From Conexibacter arvalis (GTDB lineage: Bacteria > Actinomycetota > Thermoleophilia > Solirubrobacterales > Solirubrobacteraceae): DNA of 64,000 nucleotides. Under the pieces are notes generated by a model. That model made no database searches, was not told the DNA's origin, and saw only the letters and a program-made list of their open reading frames with translations. A program made the position numbers and the translations under genes. Within the stretch, counting starts at the first letter, position 1, and each line of letters starts with the position of its first letter. The stretch spans positions 743,560 through 807,559 of the forward strand of contig NZ_JACHNU010000002.1 of the NCBI RefSeq assembly GCF_014199525.1. Direction: 5' to 3'. Below, piece after piece: positions 52,967-61,132 of this stretch.

Positions 52967-53703
52967 TAGGCCGAGGGCTCGGCTCGACGGCGGGCGAGCG
53001 GAACCACCTCGGCTGGAGGCGGCGGCTCCAGCTCGCCGCGCACCTGCCCGTCGCTGATCGACATCGCGCGATCGGCGCCGGCCAGCCCGCCGACGTGGTC
53101 GACCGTCATCAGCACCGCGACCTCACGCTCATCGACCAGCCTCCGAACCAGCTCCAGCAGCGGCCCCTCGCCCTTGACGCCGATCCCGTTCGTCGGCTCA
53201 TCGATCAGCACCAGCCGCGGCCCGGTCACGAGAGCTCGTGCGATCGCGACCCGGATCGTCTCGTCATGGCTCAGATCGCCCGGCGACGCGTACGCACAGT
53301 CGCTCGCCCCGACCGCCCGCAGCAGCCGCACCGCTCTCGCCTCCGCGTCCGCCAGCCGCACCGCCCCGTTGAGCAACGGTGCCGCCACCTGCTGCACGAC
53401 CGTCTCGCCGAGCACCGGCGAGAAGTCCCGGTCGGCGTAGGCGATCCCGCCCGCGGCACCCAGCAACTGGCTGCGCGCCACCTCCCTGCCGTCGAACAGC
53501 ACCCGGCCTTCAGTTGGGCGAACCATCCCCGCGCAGACGTGCAGCAGCGTGGTGCGTCCCGAGCGCCGGCCGCCACGTACCGCGACCAACTCGCGCTCGC
53601 GCACCCGCAAGCTGACCTCATCGAGTGCCAGCCGATCAGCACGAGCGCGGCGCGCGTTCGCGAACCCGACGGTGACGTCCTCGAGCACCAGCATCGCGAT
53701 CAA
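52966..53703 (-). CDS. Degenerate ABC transporter ATPase-like protein
   Basis: Protein of 245 residues, an ABC ATPase by fold but with altered motifs. The Walker A reads GGRRSGRTTL, with Arg in place of the invariant Lys. The signature is DLSHDETIRVAIARAL instead of LSGGQ. Walker B is LVLIDEPTNGIG, and the switch region VDHVGG has His in a modified context. The fold otherwise aligns to LolD/MacB ATPases. The start is either TTG 53703, overlapping the PadR stop as TTGA, or ATG 53694. It is followed by a normal ATPase and an FtsX permease, so one regulatory and one hydrolysing NBD is likely. A catalytically dead NBD is an inference. Confidence 0.82.
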   Translation of the reverse strand: MIAMLVLEDVTVGFANARRARADRLALDEVSLRVRERELVAVRGGRRSGRTTLLHVCAGMVRPTEGRVLFDGREVARSQLLGAAGGIAYADRDFSPVLGETVVQQVAAPLLNGAVRLADAEARAVRLLRAVGASDCAYASPGDLSHDETIRVAIARALVTGPRLVLIDEPTNGIGVKGEGPLLELVRRLVDEREVAVLMTVDHVGGLAGADRAMSISDGQVRGELEPPPPAEVVPLARRRAEPSA

Positions 53704-54206
53704 CGTCTGTTCATCAGGGCGGTCAGGTGCACGCGGGCCCGGCTGACGAACTCGACGTGCGCCTCGGCGAACGCCTTCGCCTCATCGAGCAGAAGCTGCT
53801 CGCCCAGGTGCGGCGAGTGGGCCGGCAGCAGGCGCGCCTCCTGGAGAGCGATCCGCTCGTAGTCGTCAAGGAGCCCGAGCAGCAGAGCTGGATCCGTGGT
53901 GCTCGCCATTCTCACGACGACGTCACTGAGGTAGCCGCTGGTCGGCGTGCTCAACCAGGTGCGCCAGCGCTCCACGCCGCGCCGTGTCGCCCGGTAGGCC
54001 GCACGCTGCTGCTCCTCGCCGGCACCGAGCGTCGGTCGCTCGACCGCGCCGTCCTCCTCAAGGCTCTTGAGCGCGGCATAGATGTGCGACGGCCCCGAGC
54101 GCATCACCTTCCCGAACCGCGCGGTGAAGCGCTTGGCGACGTCCATTCCCTGGCCCGGCTGCTCGATCACCAGCGCCAGCGTCGCAAGCTTCACGTTCGA
54201 CTCCAC
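53700..54206 (-). CDS. PadR-family transcriptional regulator
   Basis: Regulator of about 168 residues. The N-terminal winged helix (about 5-80) matches the PadR pattern: KLATLALVIEQPGQGMDVAKRF, SGPSHIYAALKSLEEDGAVE, and a wing RAAYRATRRGVERWRTWL. A helical C-terminal dimerisation part follows (to residue 168, LLDDYERIALQEARLL). PadR proteins repress efflux or phenolic-stress genes. The start is uncertain: GTG at 54206 or 54194 both give the typical N-terminus; the longest frame reaches 54254 with no better ribosome site. It heads the operon containing two ATPases, the FtsX permease and the prenyltransferase, and probably represses it. Confidence 0.82.
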   Translation of the reverse strand: MESNVKLATLALVIEQPGQGMDVAKRFTARFGKVMRSGPSHIYAALKSLEEDGAVERPTLGAGEEQQRAAYRATRRGVERWRTWLSTPTSGYLSDVVVRMASTTDPALLLGLLDDYERIALQEARLLPAHSPHLGEQLLLDEAKAFAEAHVEFVSRARVHLTALMNRR

Positions 54207-54344
54207 AGCTGTAGCGCACCCCCGTTTGCGGTTCCTCCCGGCAAGCAACCCCACCGTCCCCAGTCAACAGCGGTCGCAGCGTATGCGAGCCGCTCGCACG
54301 CGCGCAACCGACAACGGAGTCTGCCGCATCCGATGCACCGCGGA

Positions 54345-54359
54345 TAGGCGAATCGCCTA
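54345..54359. promoter_or_regulatory. Perfect 15-bp palindrome upstream of the PadR operon
   Basis: TAGGCGA-A-TCGCCTA is a 7-1-7 perfect palindrome about 140 bp upstream of the PadR gene, followed by a direct repeat of GCCTACG (54355-54361 and 54366-54372). It may be the operator of the PadR regulator, or of a rightward promoter. The rest of 54207-54650 has no gene I can support. Confidence 0.45.
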
Positions 54360-54650
54360 CGGAACGCCTACGCTGCGCCCTTTCGCCGGTCGTGCAGGAT
54401 CCTCAGGATGAGCGTCGCGATGTTCCGAAGCGATTCGCTCACAGCCACCGGCAGACACGATGCACCGCTCGCGGATCACCCCCACCGCGAGCCTGCGCCC
54501 GGGGCCGAAGCGCTGCGCAGGAACGCACGCGTGACCACTGCCGCGCCAGCTGCTGCCTCCCCTCAGCATGCCAGCGCGGCGCCGCAGCGCATCGCGGCCA
54601 CTGGCGAACACGGCCGCCCATGCGCGAGCGTCACGCCCACGGGCAACCGA

Positions 54651-54681
54651 CCGGTCCCGCCTGCCGCGCAGGCGGGACCGG
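54651..54681. terminator. Perfect 14-bp hairpin at the left edge of the accessory region
   Basis: CCGGTCCCGCCTGC (54651-54664), loop CGC, then the exact complement (54668-54681). It is the strongest hairpin in this part of the window and lies 49 bp before the first ORF of the accessory region. No gene ends here on either strand, so it may be an insulating terminator or part of an attachment-type inverted repeat. Confidence 0.5.
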
Positions 54682-54730
54682 CGGTGCTCGTCGCTCCAAC
54701 GCGTCCTCTCCTCCGGTAGGTCTGTCCCCG

Positions 54731-55303
54731 ATGCCCGCTACGGATCAGACCGTCTGGAAGGTCGCCACGATCGCCTTCCTCGCGCGCCAGACGATCACGG
54801 TGCTCGACGGCCTTCCGGCCGGGGTCCGCGAGATCGACGCCGACACGCTCGACGAACCGGTCGAGGTGGATCCCGCGCGGCTGCATGACCTCGCCGACCG
54901 GCTCGTCGACCTCACCGGCCAGATCGAGATGACCGCCTCGGCCTTGCCCGGCAGGCGTCTCATGATCGACCGCGCTCGGCTCTGCTCCGCAGCCGACCTG
55001 GCGCTGCGCCAAGGGATCGCGGTTCCCGAGCAGGCGCTGTTCGCCGCCCGCCTTTTGCCCTACCGGGACGCCTACCGGGCCATCGCCCACGCATTGAGGA
55101 CCAGCGACGCACGCCGCAGCTGGGACGACCTCACCGTGACCGACCTACTCAGCAACCCCGCGGGCGCAACCGTGGAGTTGGGCCGCATCGTTGCCGCCCT
55201 CGCCGGCCTCGATCCCACGACCGAGCTGTCCCGCTGCAGCGACGCGCAGACGAGCGCCCTCGCGGAAGCCATCGAAGCGACCGCCGACCGCGACCGCCGA
55301 TGA
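54731..55303 (+). CDS. Uncharacterised alpha-helical protein
   Basis: Protein of 190 residues, no family recognised. It is predicted mostly helical, Ala/Leu/Asp-rich, with no signal peptide or membrane helix. A conserved-looking feature is an Arg-rich LPGRRLMIDRARLCSAADLALRQG segment near 75-98. ATG 54731 is in frame with the longest sensible start; its ribosome site is weak. The stop overlaps the next ORF as ATGA, which supports real translation of both. It could be a small regulatory or toxin-antitoxin-like partner; nothing in the sequence decides. Confidence 0.6.
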   Translation: MPATDQTVWKVATIAFLARQTITVLDGLPAGVREIDADTLDEPVEVDPARLHDLADRLVDLTGQIEMTASALPGRRLMIDRARLCSAADLALRQGIAVPEQALFAARLLPYRDAYRAIAHALRTSDARRSWDDLTVTDLLSNPAGATVELGRIVAALAGLDPTTELSRCSDAQTSALAEAIEATADRDRR

Positions 55304-55608
55304 CCCTCACCGCCTTCCGCCGAACACGACGCCGAACCGTCGCCACCGGCCGGATCCGCTTCCCACGCGCCTTGACCGAGATGGAGCGCGCAGGCGCTGC
55401 GCGCCTCCAAACCATCGCCTCGCTGCACGACGACCTCGAGCGGCTCGGACACACGGTCACCGATGTCTCGGTCGTCGGAACGCCTGTCGTCGCCCGCGGC
55501 GCGCGCTGGCACGCGATCGTCCGGATCGACACCGGCGAAGAGCTGGTCGCCACTTGCCGCATCGGCCTGGGCCGCAGCGCCCGCTACGACGTCCGCCACA
55601 CACCATGA
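55300..55608 (+). CDS. Uncharacterised basic small protein
   Basis: Protein of 102 residues, basic N-terminus (TAFRRTRRRTVATGR) followed by an alpha/beta-looking region (MERAGAARLQTIASLHDDLERLGH, then VSVVGTPVVARGARWHAIVRI). The start overlaps the previous stop by ATGA, and its own stop is overlapped by another ATG. No family recognised. The ATGA chain suggests a co-translated small operon. Confidence 0.55.
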   Translation: MTLTAFRRTRRRTVATGRIRFPRALTEMERAGAARLQTIASLHDDLERLGHTVTDVSVVGTPVVARGARWHAIVRIDTGEELVATCRIGLGRSARYDVRHTP

Positions 55609-55835
55609 CCTCTCCTCCGGATCGTCCCGCCCCGCGTCCCCGCCCTGCGGTTCCACAGCCCGTCGGCACGCCTCGCGCCGACCCGAGGTGCCACGCGAAT
55701 CGTCCTGGCCGACACCCCCTCGTCGGCACGACGACCGCACCGGCACACCGCGCCGGCCGACCGACTCCCCCAAAGGTCGGCCGGCGCCCATTTCCCCCAA
55801 CCCAAGCAACCCCGGAGCACGACCGCCATGCCTGA
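55605..55835 (+). CDS. Possible Pro/Arg-rich 76-residue ORF
   Basis: Starts ATG at 55605 within the stop of the preceding gene (ATGA) and ends 8 bp inside the XRE gene. The product is Pro/Arg/His-rich and probably disordered. Only the overlap arrangement supports it; the composition could equally arise by chance in high-GC DNA. Confidence 0.3.
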   Translation: MTSPPDRPAPRPRPAVPQPVGTPRADPRCHANRPGRHPLVGTTTAPAHRAGRPTPPKVGRRPFPPTQATPEHDRHA

Positions 55836-56073
55836 AGTCGACCCAATCGAACTCGACCGGCTCGGCCACGCAATCCGAGTCCGGCGCCACACCCTGCGGC
55901 TCTCCCAAGACCAGGCCGCCCGGCACGCCGGCATGCACCGCAACTACATCGGCGCCCTCGAGCGCGGTGAGATCAACCCCACCTACGGCACGCTACTGCG
56001 CGTCTCCACCGGCCTCCGGATACCGATCGAGAGACTCATCGCCAAGGCGCGGAGCGGCCACGAGGATGGTTGA
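55828..56073 (+). CDS. XRE-family regulator, left copy
   Basis: Regulator of 81 residues, essentially a helix-turn-helix domain: LGHAIRVRRHTLRLSQDQAARHAGMHRNYIGALERGEINPTYGTLLRV. The recognition segment HRNYIGALERGEINPT is nearly the same as in the XRE protein encoded at 62855-63148 (HRNYVGAIERGEINPT), so the two flank the restriction-like module as paralogues. It overlaps the upstream small ORF by 8 bp. Such proteins are common C-proteins controlling restriction-modification genes and antitoxins. Likely controls the methyltransferase gene downstream. Confidence 0.82.
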   Translation: MPEVDPIELDRLGHAIRVRRHTLRLSQDQAARHAGMHRNYIGALERGEINPTYGTLLRVSTGLRIPIERLIAKARSGHEDG

Positions 56074-56141
56074 GCGCAATGCACCGGCACCGTCCACGGT
56101 GCTGCGTCGCACCACACCGCACTTACATAGAGTCCGGTGAT

Positions 56142-56345
56142 ATGTACGAACGCCTGCGTATCGTGTTGATCGGCCTCTGCGTCCTCGCAGTCGGACTTGC
56201 GGTCTTCGAGCGCTCGATTGCCATCTATGTCCTGCTCGGAGTTTTCGCGCTGCTCATCGTGACGGCGGTCACGCTTTGGATCGTTCGAGGCTCGGCTCCA
56301 GCCCGAGCCGGGGAGTCGGCTGGTGGCGCCGGCGACGATTCGTGA
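56142..56345 (+). CDS. Small two-helix membrane protein
   Basis: Peptide of 67 residues starting MYERLRIVLIGLC, with two hydrophobic helices (about 7-22 and 28-50) separated by a short loop and a hydrophilic Gly/Ala/Asp tail. It lies between the XRE gene and the methyltransferase. A GGTGA-like ribosome site is weak. No family is recognised; small membrane proteins next to defence modules are sometimes effectors, but there is no direct evidence here. Confidence 0.5.
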   Translation: MYERLRIVLIGLCVLAVGLAVFERSIAIYVLLGVFALLIVTAVTLWIVRGSAPARAGESAGGAGDDS

Positions 56346-56534
56346 GCTATTCCGGCAGCAGTCGACGAACCTGGTCTTCCGTGCGCGAGCCGATGCCGAC
56401 ACGGTCACGCGGCCCCTGGCGCAGGTCGCAACTTGACGCGACCGTCGCTGGCCGGGATCAACGGAAGGTCCGGCTTGGAAAGACCCAGACCGGCCACGAA
56501 GTCCGCAACCGCCGGTGTCGGTAAGTTTGCCGCC

Positions 56535-59210
56535 GTGAACCTGCAGGAGATCGAAGAGGCCGTCACCAGGCTGGACCTGGCCGAGGGGCCTGGGCTTATC
56601 CACTCGCTGCTGCTGGCGTATGGGCTGCCGAGAGCTTCGATCAAGCGGCTGCAGGCCGGCTCCTACAACAAGTCCGACCGACCGGGCGAGACCCTGTGGA
56701 GGGGGAAAGTCTTCGACCGCTTCGTCGACGCGAGCGGTGGCGACCTGCACGCTCTGATCGACGACGCCGCGGCCGACGAGCGGATCGCGAAGCAGCGTCC
56801 ACGTTTCCTGATCGTCCGCGACGCGATCCGCCTGCTCGCGCTCGACACCGCGAACCGTGACACGCTTGACATCGCTCTCACCGAGCTGCCGGCCAACACG
56901 GCGTTCTTTCTGCCGTGGGCCGGAATAGAGAAGCAGCAGCTCGAGAACCTCCACTATGCCGACGTCAAGGCGGCCGAGCGGATGGCGCGGCTCTACGACG
57001 AGATCGTCAAGACCAACGCGATCGCCGGCATCGACGCCATCAATCTCCTCAACGTGTTCTTCGCACGGCTGCTGTTCTGCTTTTTTGCCGAGGACACGGG
57101 GGTTTTCCCGAAGGGCTCCTTTACCGGCGCCGTGGCGTCGTTGACCAACCCGTCCGGCGAGGACACAGCTTCCTTCTTGGACGCGCTGTTTACCGTGCTG
57201 AACACGCCGGTTGAAGAGCGCGCCGGCATGCCAGCACACTTCCTCCAGTTCGGCTACGTCAACGGCAGCCTCTTCGACGTCACCGCGCCCGCCCCGCGTT
57301 TCTCCGCCAGAGCGCGCTCGATTGTCATCGACTCAGGCACGCTGGACTGGTCGCGAATCAACCCCGACATCTTCGGCTCGATGATGCAGGCGGTCGTCCA
57401 CCCCGGCGACCGCCAGGCGTTTGGAATGCACTACACGAGCGTCGAGAACATCTTGAAGGTGATCCGGCCGCTCTTCCTCGACGACCTCGAAGCGGCGCTC
57501 ACGGCGGCGGACACCACCGCAAAGCTGCGAGCCTTCATCAGACGACTGTCGCGGATCCGCGTCTTCGACCCCGCCTGCGGCTCAGGCAACTTCCTCGTCA
57601 TCTCCTACAAGGAGCTGCGGCGGCTGGAACATCAGGCGCTGCAGCGGATCACCGAACTCGACCCTTCGTCGGCCCAGCTCTTCACGTTCTCGGCGATCTC
57701 GCTCGACAGCTTCTACGGCATCGAGATCGACGGCTTCGCCACCGAGGTCGCGATGCTCGCGCTGTGGATCGCCAAGCACCAGATGAACGTTGAGTTCAAG
57801 GAGCTCTTCGGCGCCGAGATCCCGCTCATCCCGCTCAGGGAGTCCGGCCACGTCGAGTGCGGGAATGCGACGCGGATGGCGTGGGAGGCGGTGTGCCCAC
57901 CGGACGAAGGACGCGAGACGTACCTCTTGGGCAACCCTCCCTACCAGGGCGGCACAAAGCAGACGGCCGAGCAGAAGGCGGATCTCGTCTATGCCTTCGA
58001 GAACCGTCAGATCAATCGCTATCTCGATTACGTGTCTGCCTGGCTGATCAAGGGTGCGAGGTTCGTGTCTGCGCATGGCGCCAAGGCCGGATTCGTGGCG
58101 ACGAACTCCGTCTCGCAGGGCAACCACGTTGGCCTCCTGTGGCCCCACATCCACGAGACCGGCGTGGAAGTCATCTTTGCTCACGCGCCATTTCGGTGGT
58201 CCAACAGCGCGAAGGGCAACGCCGGTGTGACCTGCGTCGTCATCGGACTTGCTCCGTCCGGATCCGTGGTAGACAAATGGTTCCACGTGGACGGAACTCG
58301 ACGCAGGGCCGCATCGATCAACAGCTACCTCGTGCCAGACGGCGCCGATGCGATCGTCACCGCACGCGACGACCGGGTCCATGGATTCCCGAAGATGGCT
58401 TTCGGAAGCATGCCGCGCGACGGCGGACACCTCGTGCTCGGGCCGGAGGAGCACCGAGCGCTTATCGCCAGCCACCCGGAAGCAAGAACCTTCATAAAGG
58501 TCTACATGGGATCGGAAGAGCTTCTTAGAGGCAGACGCCGGTACTGCATCTGGGTCTCGGATGCCGATGCGGACGAAGCCAGTGCGATCGAGCCTCTCCG
58601 AGAGCGATTCGCCAGGGTACGCTCATACCGTGCGGCGAGCAGCGCGGAAAGCACTCGAAAAGCGGCAGCGTCTCCGCATCGGTTCGTCCAGGTTGCCCAC
58701 AAAGATGACCCTGCGATCATGATTCCGCGCGTATCCTCCGAACGACGCGAAGTCATCCCTGTTGCGTTCACCGACTCCGGCACCGTCATCTCGGACCAGG
58801 GGTGCGCCGTCTATGGCGCCGATCCTTGGCTCTTTGCGCTGCTGCAATCCCGACTCCACACAGCGTGGGTGCGGACGGTCGGAGGCAAGATGAAGACCGA
58901 CTATCGCTACTCGGCAACGCTCTGTTACAACACCTTCCCGGTCCCGCCGCTTGGTGACGCGGACAAGGCGCGGCTCACGGAGCACACGTTTGCGGTTCTT
59001 GGGGCGCGCGAACGCCACGCGGAGATGACGCTCGGTGACATGTACCTTCCCGAGAAGATGCCCGCCGATCTGCGGCGCGCGCATGAGGCGCTCGACGAGA
59101 CCATCGACGCGCTCTACGGCCTCAGCGGACCGACCGACGAGGAGCGCCTCGTAGTGCTCTTCGACATGTACGAGGGGGCGATCGCCGCCGAGACCGTGGC
59201 GGTGGCGTAG
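56535..59210 (+). CDS. MmeI-family DNA methyltransferase (class I SAM-dependent)
   Basis: Protein of 891 residues from GTG 56535; the frame opens to TTG 56433. The order matches MmeI-like methyltransferases: an N-terminal part with FLPWAGIEKQQLENLHYADVKAAERMARL (about 130-160), a spacer with HYTSVENILKVIRPLFLDDLEAAL (about 300-325), then motif I VFDPACGSGNFLVISYKEL (about 342-360) and motif IV LGNPPYQGG near 463. TNSVSQGNHVGLLWP and APFRWSNSAKGNAGV then lead to a target-recognition and C-terminal region. The D-x9-ExK nuclease motif at the N-terminus of MmeI is not visible, so it is probably methylation-only. It is followed 5 bp later by a helicase and a GIY-YIG nuclease gene. Codon use is less GC-extreme than in the neighbouring metabolic genes. 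Confidence 0.88.
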   Translation: MNLQEIEEAVTRLDLAEGPGLIHSLLLAYGLPRASIKRLQAGSYNKSDRPGETLWRGKVFDRFVDASGGDLHALIDDAAADERIAKQRPRFLIVRDAIRLLALDTANRDTLDIALTELPANTAFFLPWAGIEKQQLENLHYADVKAAERMARLYDEIVKTNAIAGIDAINLLNVFFARLLFCFFAEDTGVFPKGSFTGAVASLTNPSGEDTASFLDALFTVLNTPVEERAGMPAHFLQFGYVNGSLFDVTAPAPRFSARARSIVIDSGTLDWSRINPDIFGSMMQAVVHPGDRQAFGMHYTSVENILKVIRPLFLDDLEAALTAADTTAKLRAFIRRLSRIRVFDPACGSGNFLVISYKELRRLEHQALQRITELDPSSAQLFTFSAISLDSFYGIEIDGFATEVAMLALWIAKHQMNVEFKELFGAEIPLIPLRESGHVECGNATRMAWEAVCPPDEGRETYLLGNPPYQGGTKQTAEQKADLVYAFENRQINRYLDYVSAWLIKGARFVSAHGAKAGFVATNSVSQGNHVGLLWPHIHETGVEVIFAHAPFRWSNSAKGNAGVTCVVIGLAPSGSVVDKWFHVDGTRRRAASINSYLVPDGADAIVTARDDRVHGFPKMAFGSMPRDGGHLVLGPEEHRALIASHPEARTFIKVYMGSEELLRGRRRYCIWVSDADADEASAIEPLRERFARVRSYRAASSAESTRKAAASPHRFVQVAHKDDPAIMIPRVSSERREVIPVAFTDSGTVISDQGCAVYGADPWLFALLQSRLHTAWVRTVGGKMKTDYRYSATLCYNTFPVPPLGDADKARLTEHTFAVLGARERHAEMTLGDMYLPEKMPADLRRAHEALDETIDALYGLSGPTDEERLVVLFDMYEGAIAAETVAVA

Positions 59211-59214
59211 CCGC

Positions 59215-61131
59215 ATGCCAAACCTCGTTGACGTCACCTACCGCCGCACTGGCGCGAGCACGAAGACGGACGCGCTCGGCATGCGTGAGATGCAGGCCAA
59301 GGCGTTCGCAGCGCGTGCCAGCCGGTACCTGCTGATCAAGGCGCCGCCGGCGTCGGGCAAGTCGCGCGCGCTCATGTTCATCGCGCTCGACAAGCTCTAT
59401 AACCAGGGCCTCAAGAAGGTGATCGTCGCCGTGCCGGAGCGCTCGATCGGCGCGTCGTTCGCCAGCACGAGGCTGACGCAGTCGGGCTTCTTCGCCGACT
59501 GGGAGGTCACGGCATCCAACAACCTCTGCACTCCTGGGTCGGAGCGGTCGAAGGTCGAGGCGCTCAAGGGGTTTCTCGAAGGCTCCGATCCCGTGCTCGT
59601 CTGTACTCATGCGACGCTGCGCTTCGCCCATGACGCCGTCGATGAGCGGCTGTTCGACGACGTCGTGCTCGCGATCGACGAGTTCCACCACGTCTCGGCG
59701 TCGGAGAACAGCCGCCTCGGCGAGCTGCTTCGGTCGGTCATGGCGCACACAAGCGCGCATGTCGTCGCGATGACCGGTTCCTACTTCCGCGGTGATGCCG
59801 TTCCGGTGCTGTTGCCCGAGGATGAGGCGAAGTTCAAGAAGGTCACCTACAACTACTACGACCAGCTTGACGGGTACACGCACCTGAAGACGCTGGGGAT
59901 CGGCTACCACTTCTACCGCGGCCGGTACACCGAGGCGATCGACGAGGTGCTCGACACCGATCGCAAGACGATCCTGCACATCCCCAGCGTGCAGTCCGGC
60001 GAGTCGACGAAGGACAAGCACCGCGAGGTCGACGAGATCATCGACGCGATCGGGACCATCGACCGCCAGGACGAGTACGGCGTGGTCCACGTGCGTCGCA
60101 CGAGCGACGGCAAGGTGATCAAGGTCGCTGACCTCGTTAACGACGTCCCCGCGGAGCGCGCGAGGATCGTCGAGTACCTGCGGACGATGACCGGCGTCGA
60201 CGACATCGACCTGATCATCGCCTTGGGCATGGCGAAGGAGGGCTTCGACTGGCCGTGGTGCGAGCACGCACTGACCGTCGGATACCGCGGCTCCCTGACC
60301 GAGATCGTCCAGATCATCGGCCGCGCCACTCGCGACAGCTCCAACAAGACGCACACCCAGTTCACCAACCTCATCGCTCAGCCCGACGCGGGCGACGACG
60401 ACGTGAAGATCGCCGTCAACAACATGCTCAAGGCGATCACGGCCTCGCTGCTCATGGAGCAGGTGATCGCGCCGAACTTCAAGTTCAAGACGAAGCGAGA
60501 CGAGGACGACCTGCCCGACGTGGGCGAGCTGAAGATCGCGGGCTTCAAGGAGCCCTCGACCGACCGCGTGCGCTCGATCGTGGAGGAGGACCTCAACGAC
60601 CTCAAGGCGCAAATCCTGCAGGACCAGACCATGCTCAAGGCGATGCCGGGCAACATCGACCCCGAGGTCATGAACAAGGTCCTGATCCCCAAGATCATCC
60701 GCACCCGCTATCCCGACATCAGCGAGGAAGAGGTCGAGCAGGTCCGCCAGTACGTCGTCACCGACTCGGTGATAAAGAACGGCGAGATCAAGGACGTTGG
60801 CGACAAGCGCTTTGTCTTGATGGCGAACAAGTTCGTCAATATCAACGACATCACGATCGACCTGATCGACACGGTCAATCCGTTCCAGAAGGCGTTCGAG
60901 ATCCTGTCGAAGTCGATCACCAAGCAGGTGCTGCGCGTGATTCAGGACGTCATCGACAGCACCCGCATCGACATCAGCGAGGAGGAGGCGCTGATCCTCT
61001 GGCCCAAGGTCAATGCCTTCGTGCGCGCAAGTGGCGAAGCCCCGAGCATCCGCTCCGAAGACCCCCAGGAGCGGCGGATGGCGGAAGCCTTGTTGTTCCT
61101 GCAGAAGCAGCGCCGCGAGCTGAGCGTCTGA
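59215..61131 (+). CDS. SF2 DEAD/DEAH-type helicase of the restriction-like module
   Basis: Helicase of 638 residues. Motif I KAPPASGKSRAL near 43-54, Ia VIVAVPERSIG, motif II VVLAIDEFHHVS near 155-166 (DExH), motif III VAMTGSYFRGD, motif V MAKEGFDWPWCEHAL and VI QIIGRATRDSSN near 365-376 are all present. The C-terminal 250 residues are helical and contain no recognised domain. ATG 59215, 5 bp after the methyltransferase stop; the GIY-YIG nuclease gene follows after a single base. It probably translocates on DNA between the recognition and cleavage steps, as helicase subunits of Type I, III and ISP restriction enzymes do. Confidence 0.88.
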   Translation: MPNLVDVTYRRTGASTKTDALGMREMQAKAFAARASRYLLIKAPPASGKSRALMFIALDKLYNQGLKKVIVAVPERSIGASFASTRLTQSGFFADWEVTASNNLCTPGSERSKVEALKGFLEGSDPVLVCTHATLRFAHDAVDERLFDDVVLAIDEFHHVSASENSRLGELLRSVMAHTSAHVVAMTGSYFRGDAVPVLLPEDEAKFKKVTYNYYDQLDGYTHLKTLGIGYHFYRGRYTEAIDEVLDTDRKTILHIPSVQSGESTKDKHREVDEIIDAIGTIDRQDEYGVVHVRRTSDGKVIKVADLVNDVPAERARIVEYLRTMTGVDDIDLIIALGMAKEGFDWPWCEHALTVGYRGSLTEIVQIIGRATRDSSNKTHTQFTNLIAQPDAGDDDVKIAVNNMLKAITASLLMEQVIAPNFKFKTKRDEDDLPDVGELKIAGFKEPSTDRVRSIVEEDLNDLKAQILQDQTMLKAMPGNIDPEVMNKVLIPKIIRTRYPDISEEEVEQVRQYVVTDSVIKNGEIKDVGDKRFVLMANKFVNINDITIDLIDTVNPFQKAFEILSKSITKQVLRVIQDVIDSTRIDISEEEALILWPKVNAFVRASGEAPSIRSEDPQERRMAEALLFLQKQRRELSV

Positions 61132-61132
61132 C

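Noticed and set aside
54408..54719. 103-codon + strand frame between the PadR gene and the accessory ORFs
   Set aside because: Pro/Ala/His-rich with no ribosome site, no overlap coupling and a strong hairpin inside it; it looks like chance open frame.
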